Source: Rhodospirillales bacterium
GTDB taxonomy: Bacteria; Pseudomonadota; Alphaproteobacteria; Reyranellales; Reyranellaceae
DNA length: 32,599 nucleotides
Reading direction: 5' to 3'
Assembly (NCBI GenBank): GCA_016185145.1
Contig: JACPOB010000149.1
Location: 1-32,599, forward strand
Below are positions 30,299 to 32,599 of the stretch, in pieces. Each line of letters starts with the position of its first letter. The first letter of the stretch is position 1. The position numbers and the translations under genes are program-made. Below the pieces are notes generated by a model that made no database searches, had not been told where the DNA came from, and saw only the letters and a program-made list of their open reading frames with translations.

Positions 30299-31425
30299 CT
30301 AGCGCTTTACCAGGCAGAAATACGCGCTGATGCCGAGCAGCGCCGCGAGCGCGGCGTAGAGCGGCGCCTGCGGGATATTGAGGAACAGCCACGGCGCCGA
30401 GAGCGGGCCGACGGCGGCGCCGAAGTCGCGCCAGGTCGAGTAGCTTGCCTGCGAGCTCAGCACGCTCGACTTGCCGCGCTCGAGCACCAGCACCGGGATC
30501 AGCGTGTTGAACATGCCGCGCGTCATGACCACGACCAGCGCGCCCAGCAGCTCGTGGTCGAGGGCGATCAGCGCGAAGCCCGCGACCAGCAGGGTGCCGT
30601 TGATGATCGAGATGCGCCCCGCGCCGAAGCGGTCGCCGATCCAGCCGCCCAGCGGACCGGTGGTGATCTCGATCAGCCAGCGCAGCGCCAGGAGGATGGC
30701 CGTCGCCAGCACCGGCGCCACCCAGGTGATCGAATCCTTCATCAGGAAGGAGAGGGTGAGCAGGAACACGCCGTCGCTGGTGAAGCCCAGCATGAAGCCC
30801 CAGGTCTCCAGGCGGTGCGGGATCGGCAGCCGGAAGGGTTTCTTGTCCGTGATCTCGCGCGGCAGGCGCGGCAGCAGGAGGGCGGCGCCGAGCGAGATCA
30901 GCGTCAGGCCGCCGAAGATCAGGAACACCGCGCGCGATCCGACAGTGACGGCGATCCACGCGCCGCCGACCAGCGACATGGCCTGGACGATGCCGATGGC
31001 GGCGCGGCTTGCGCCCACGCGCTTGCCGGCGTTGGCGCGGTCGCTGACGGCGTAGGCCAGCGTGGAGAGATTGAGCGAGGCGTAGGAGATGCCCCACAGG
31101 ATGCGGGCGGCGATCTGGACGGCTTCGCTGTCGGCCAGGCCGTAGAGCGTGGTCGAGACGGCCGAGCCGATGGCGGCCATCACCATCAAGGCGTGCGGCC
31201 CGACCTTTCGCCGATCGCAGCCACGCCGGAATTGGCCAAAAGCCTGATCCAGCGGTTGAGCGACAGCAGCACGCCGACCATGGCGAGGCTGATGCCGAAA
31301 TCCTGATGGTGGAGCGGCAGCACGGCATAGAGCAGCGTGTCGCCGATCATGGCGACGGCGATCACCAGACCCGGCAACGCCATGCCTACCGGCTTTGCGA
31401 TGGGCGATGGGTTGGCGGTGCTCAC
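30299..31425 (-). pseudogene. MFS transporter gene with a single-base frameshift
   Basis: Two minus-strand frames join into one major facilitator protein of about 375 residues. The first runs 31425 (GTG; GGAGG 13 bases upstream) to a TGA at 31186-31188 and gives 79 residues with two helices (ALPGLVIAVAMIGDTLLYAV and so on). The second continues from about 31204 to 30299 with the remaining eight to ten helices. At 31204-31209 the reading GAA-AGG-TCG gives ERSGRTP-stop. Re-reading one G gives IGERVGPHALMVMAAIG, which is the MFS motif A loop. So one base has been lost relative to an intact gene. It could be a true pseudogene, a sequencing error, or much less likely a programmed shift. Substrate unknown. 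It follows the HSL-type hydrolase by 18 bases. Confidence 0.83.
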
Positions 31426-31443
31426 GTTCCCGGCTTTACCTCC

Positions 31444-32397
31444 TCACTTGGCTCGTTGCACCAACGCTTCGCGCAGTGCGGCTGCAGCGAGCGACGTGCC
31501 GCGGCGCGCGCCGTGCAGCAGCATGGGCGAGCTCAAGAAGCCGTGCAGCATGCCGCCGAACTCGACGAGGTCGGCCTGGGTTCCTTCCTGGTGCAGGCGA
31601 AAGGCGTAGGCGCGGCCTTCGTCGCGCAAGGGATCGTAGCCCGCGGTGATCACCAGGGCAGGCGGCAGGCCGGCGAGGGACTTGGCGCGCAAGGGCGAGA
31701 CGCGCCAGTCGCCGCGCGAGCCTTTGTCCGGCGTGTAGTGGTCGAAGAACCATTCCATCGTGGCCGCGTTCAGCCCGTAGCCGTCCTCATAGCGACGATA
31801 GGACTCCGCACGGCCGACCGCGTCGGTCACGGGATAGGCGAGGAGCTGGAGACGCAGCTTCGGTCCGCCACTGTCGCGCGCCCAGATCGCGACCGCCGCG
31901 GCGAGGTTGCCGCCGGCGCTGTCGCCGCCGATGGCGAGCTTGGCGGTATCGACGCCGATCGAGGCACCGTTGGCCGCCACCCATTCCAGCCCGGCCACGA
32001 CATCGTCGAACGCGCCCGGAAAGCGCGCTTCCGGCGCCAGCCGGTAGTCTATGGCGAAGACCACGATACCGGCCTCCAGCGCGAACTGGGCGCAGAGCAC
32101 ATCGTGGCTGTCGAGATTGCCGAACACCCAGCCGCCGCCGTGGGCGTAGACCAGGCACGGCAGCTTGGCGTCGGGCGGCGCCGAGGCCGGACGGTAGATT
32201 CGCACCGCGAGCTCACCCGCAGGACCTGGAATGGTGCGGTCGACGACCTTGGCCTCCGCTGGGCGCGGACCCTGGGCCGCCGGACGCAGCGAGAGATAGA
32301 GGTCGCGCGCCGCCTGAGCAGACAATGTGTTCCACGCCGGTCGATTGGCCGCCGCCATCAAGTCGATCAAGCGCTGCGATTCGGGATCGAGTGCCAT
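31444..32397 (-). CDS. Alpha/beta hydrolase, hormone-sensitive-lipase family esterase
   Basis: A 317-residue carboxylic ester hydrolase of the HSL (family IV) type. The oxyanion motif HGGGW is in CLVYAHGGGWVFGNL (about 83-97), the nucleophile serine is in GDSAGG (about 158), the acid is in ITAGYDPLRDEG (about 253), and the histidine is in MLHGFLSS (about 283). The N-terminal cap region (MALDPESQRLIDLMAAANRP) is typical. GGAG occurs in two overlapping copies just before ATG 32397. It probably acts in the cytoplasm on short-chain acyl esters. Downstream, 18 bases away, is the frameshifted MFS gene, so an operon that imports and hydrolyses one compound is possible. Confidence 0.93.
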   Translation of the reverse strand: MALDPESQRLIDLMAAANRPAWNTLSAQAARDLYLSLRPAAQGPRPAEAKVVDRTIPGPAGELAVRIYRPASAPPDAKLPCLVYAHGGGWVFGNLDSHDVLCAQFALEAGIVVFAIDYRLAPEARFPGAFDDVVAGLEWVAANGASIGVDTAKLAIGGDSAGGNLAAAVAIWARDSGGPKLRLQLLAYPVTDAVGRAESYRRYEDGYGLNAATMEWFFDHYTPDKGSRGDWRVSPLRAKSLAGLPPALVITAGYDPLRDEGRAYAFRLHQEGTQADLVEFGGMLHGFLSSPMLLHGARRGTSLAAAALREALVQRAK

Positions 32398-32473
32398 TCC
32401 TCCAACTCCATTCGTTGTGGTCGGCACTCTAGAACACAAAGCTCTTCCTCCCCACGCTTTGCGTCTGTCGGAT

Positions 32474-32599
32474 TCACACATCGTGACCAACCAGGGAGGC
32501 GCCATACCTTATAGCGCGGAACTCTGCGAGACCGATGCGCATGACCTTGGGGCCGGGCTTTCCGTAGTAGCCGGTCCATCCGCCGAGGCGGGCGATCAC
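32474..32599 (-). CDS. IS4-family transposase, C-terminal end (partial)
   Basis: The minus frame entering at the right edge reads VIARLGGWTGYYGKPGPKVM, then RIGLAEFRAIRYGASLVGHDV and stops at TGA 32474-32476. ARLGGWxGYYxxPGP followed by RGL..F..I is the conserved C-terminus of IS4-family transposases. Only about 41 residues are inside the window, so completeness cannot be judged. The 76 bases between its stop and the HSL hydrolase should hold the IS end; TGTGTGAATCCGACAGACGC near 32461-32480 is a candidate terminal repeat, unverified because the other end is outside. Confidence 0.75.
   Translation of the reverse strand: MIARLGGWTGYYGKPGPKVMRIGLAEFRAIRYGASLVGHDV
32474..32599 (-). mobile_element. 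Insertion sequence, IS4 family, right part of window (partial)
   Basis: Defined by the transposase C-terminus described for the same span. The boundary on the left is somewhere between 32398 and 32474; no target-site duplication can be checked. Confidence 0.6.

Noticed and set aside
31186..31210. Programmed -1 frameshift in the MFS gene
   Set aside because: GAA-AGG is not a good slippery heptamer and there is no evident stimulatory structure or internal Shine-Dalgarno; a lost base is simpler.

Overview
This window comes from a high-GC alphaproteobacterium. The evidence is a RegB/RegA (ActS/ActR) redox two-component pair, a SAM-II riboswitch ahead of a MetX-MetW operon, a chorismate mutase/HisC/TyrA cluster, and strongly GC-biased third codon positions. 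A Rhodospirillales/Reyranella-like host is my inference only; no marker gene here settles it. Most of the window is ordinary chromosomal housekeeping and metabolism.

Layout. 1-6.8 kb: the 3' end of an unrecognised gene; a metallo-beta-lactamase-fold gene that has no stop codon inside the window; an alpha/beta hydrolase and a serine beta-lactamase-like hydrolase coupled by an ATGA overlap; pyrC; and a NUDIX-regB-regA operon. 6.8-9.8 kb: a three-gene branched-chain-amino-acid-type ABC importer (livH, a livM-livG fusion, livF) whose two ATPases are visibly shortened. 9.7-12.2 kb: a SET-domain protein, then a lower-GC, gene-poor patch with a possible IS110 transposase remnant and an AraC regulator. 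12.2-16.8 kb: a stand-alone DpgC-like dioxygenase directly downstream of tRNA-Gly(CCC), a cupin/small membrane protein pair, and an acyl-CoA dehydrogenase coupled to trans-3-hydroxy-L-proline dehydratase. 16.8-19.3 kb: a Cys/Met-metabolism PLP enzyme divergent from a TetR-like regulator, with operator-like palindromes between them, and a ChaC gene. 19.4-24.3 kb: chorismate mutase-hisC-tyrA on the minus strand, divergent from metX-metW, which sits behind the SAM-II riboswitch and an intrinsic terminator. 24.5-32.6 kb: a LysE exporter, GNAT, signal peptidase I, YbaK-type deacylase, an NAD-binding oxidoreductase, a methyltransferase divergent from glyoxalase II, a frameshifted MFS gene, an HSL-type hydrolase, and the C-terminus of an IS4-family transposase at the right edge.

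The most unusual feature is a family of modular palindromic intergenic elements. There are eight loci in 32 kb, counting one of a second family. Each arm is itself a hairpin whose stem comes in several interchangeable, internally compensated versions. All eight loci lie directly behind a stop codon, and one copy is inserted into another. Other points of note are the LivG domain that lacks the ABC signature region, the isolated DpgC homologue, the riboswitch-terminator with a duplicated pseudoknot strand, and two minus-strand genes that read into their convergent neighbours.
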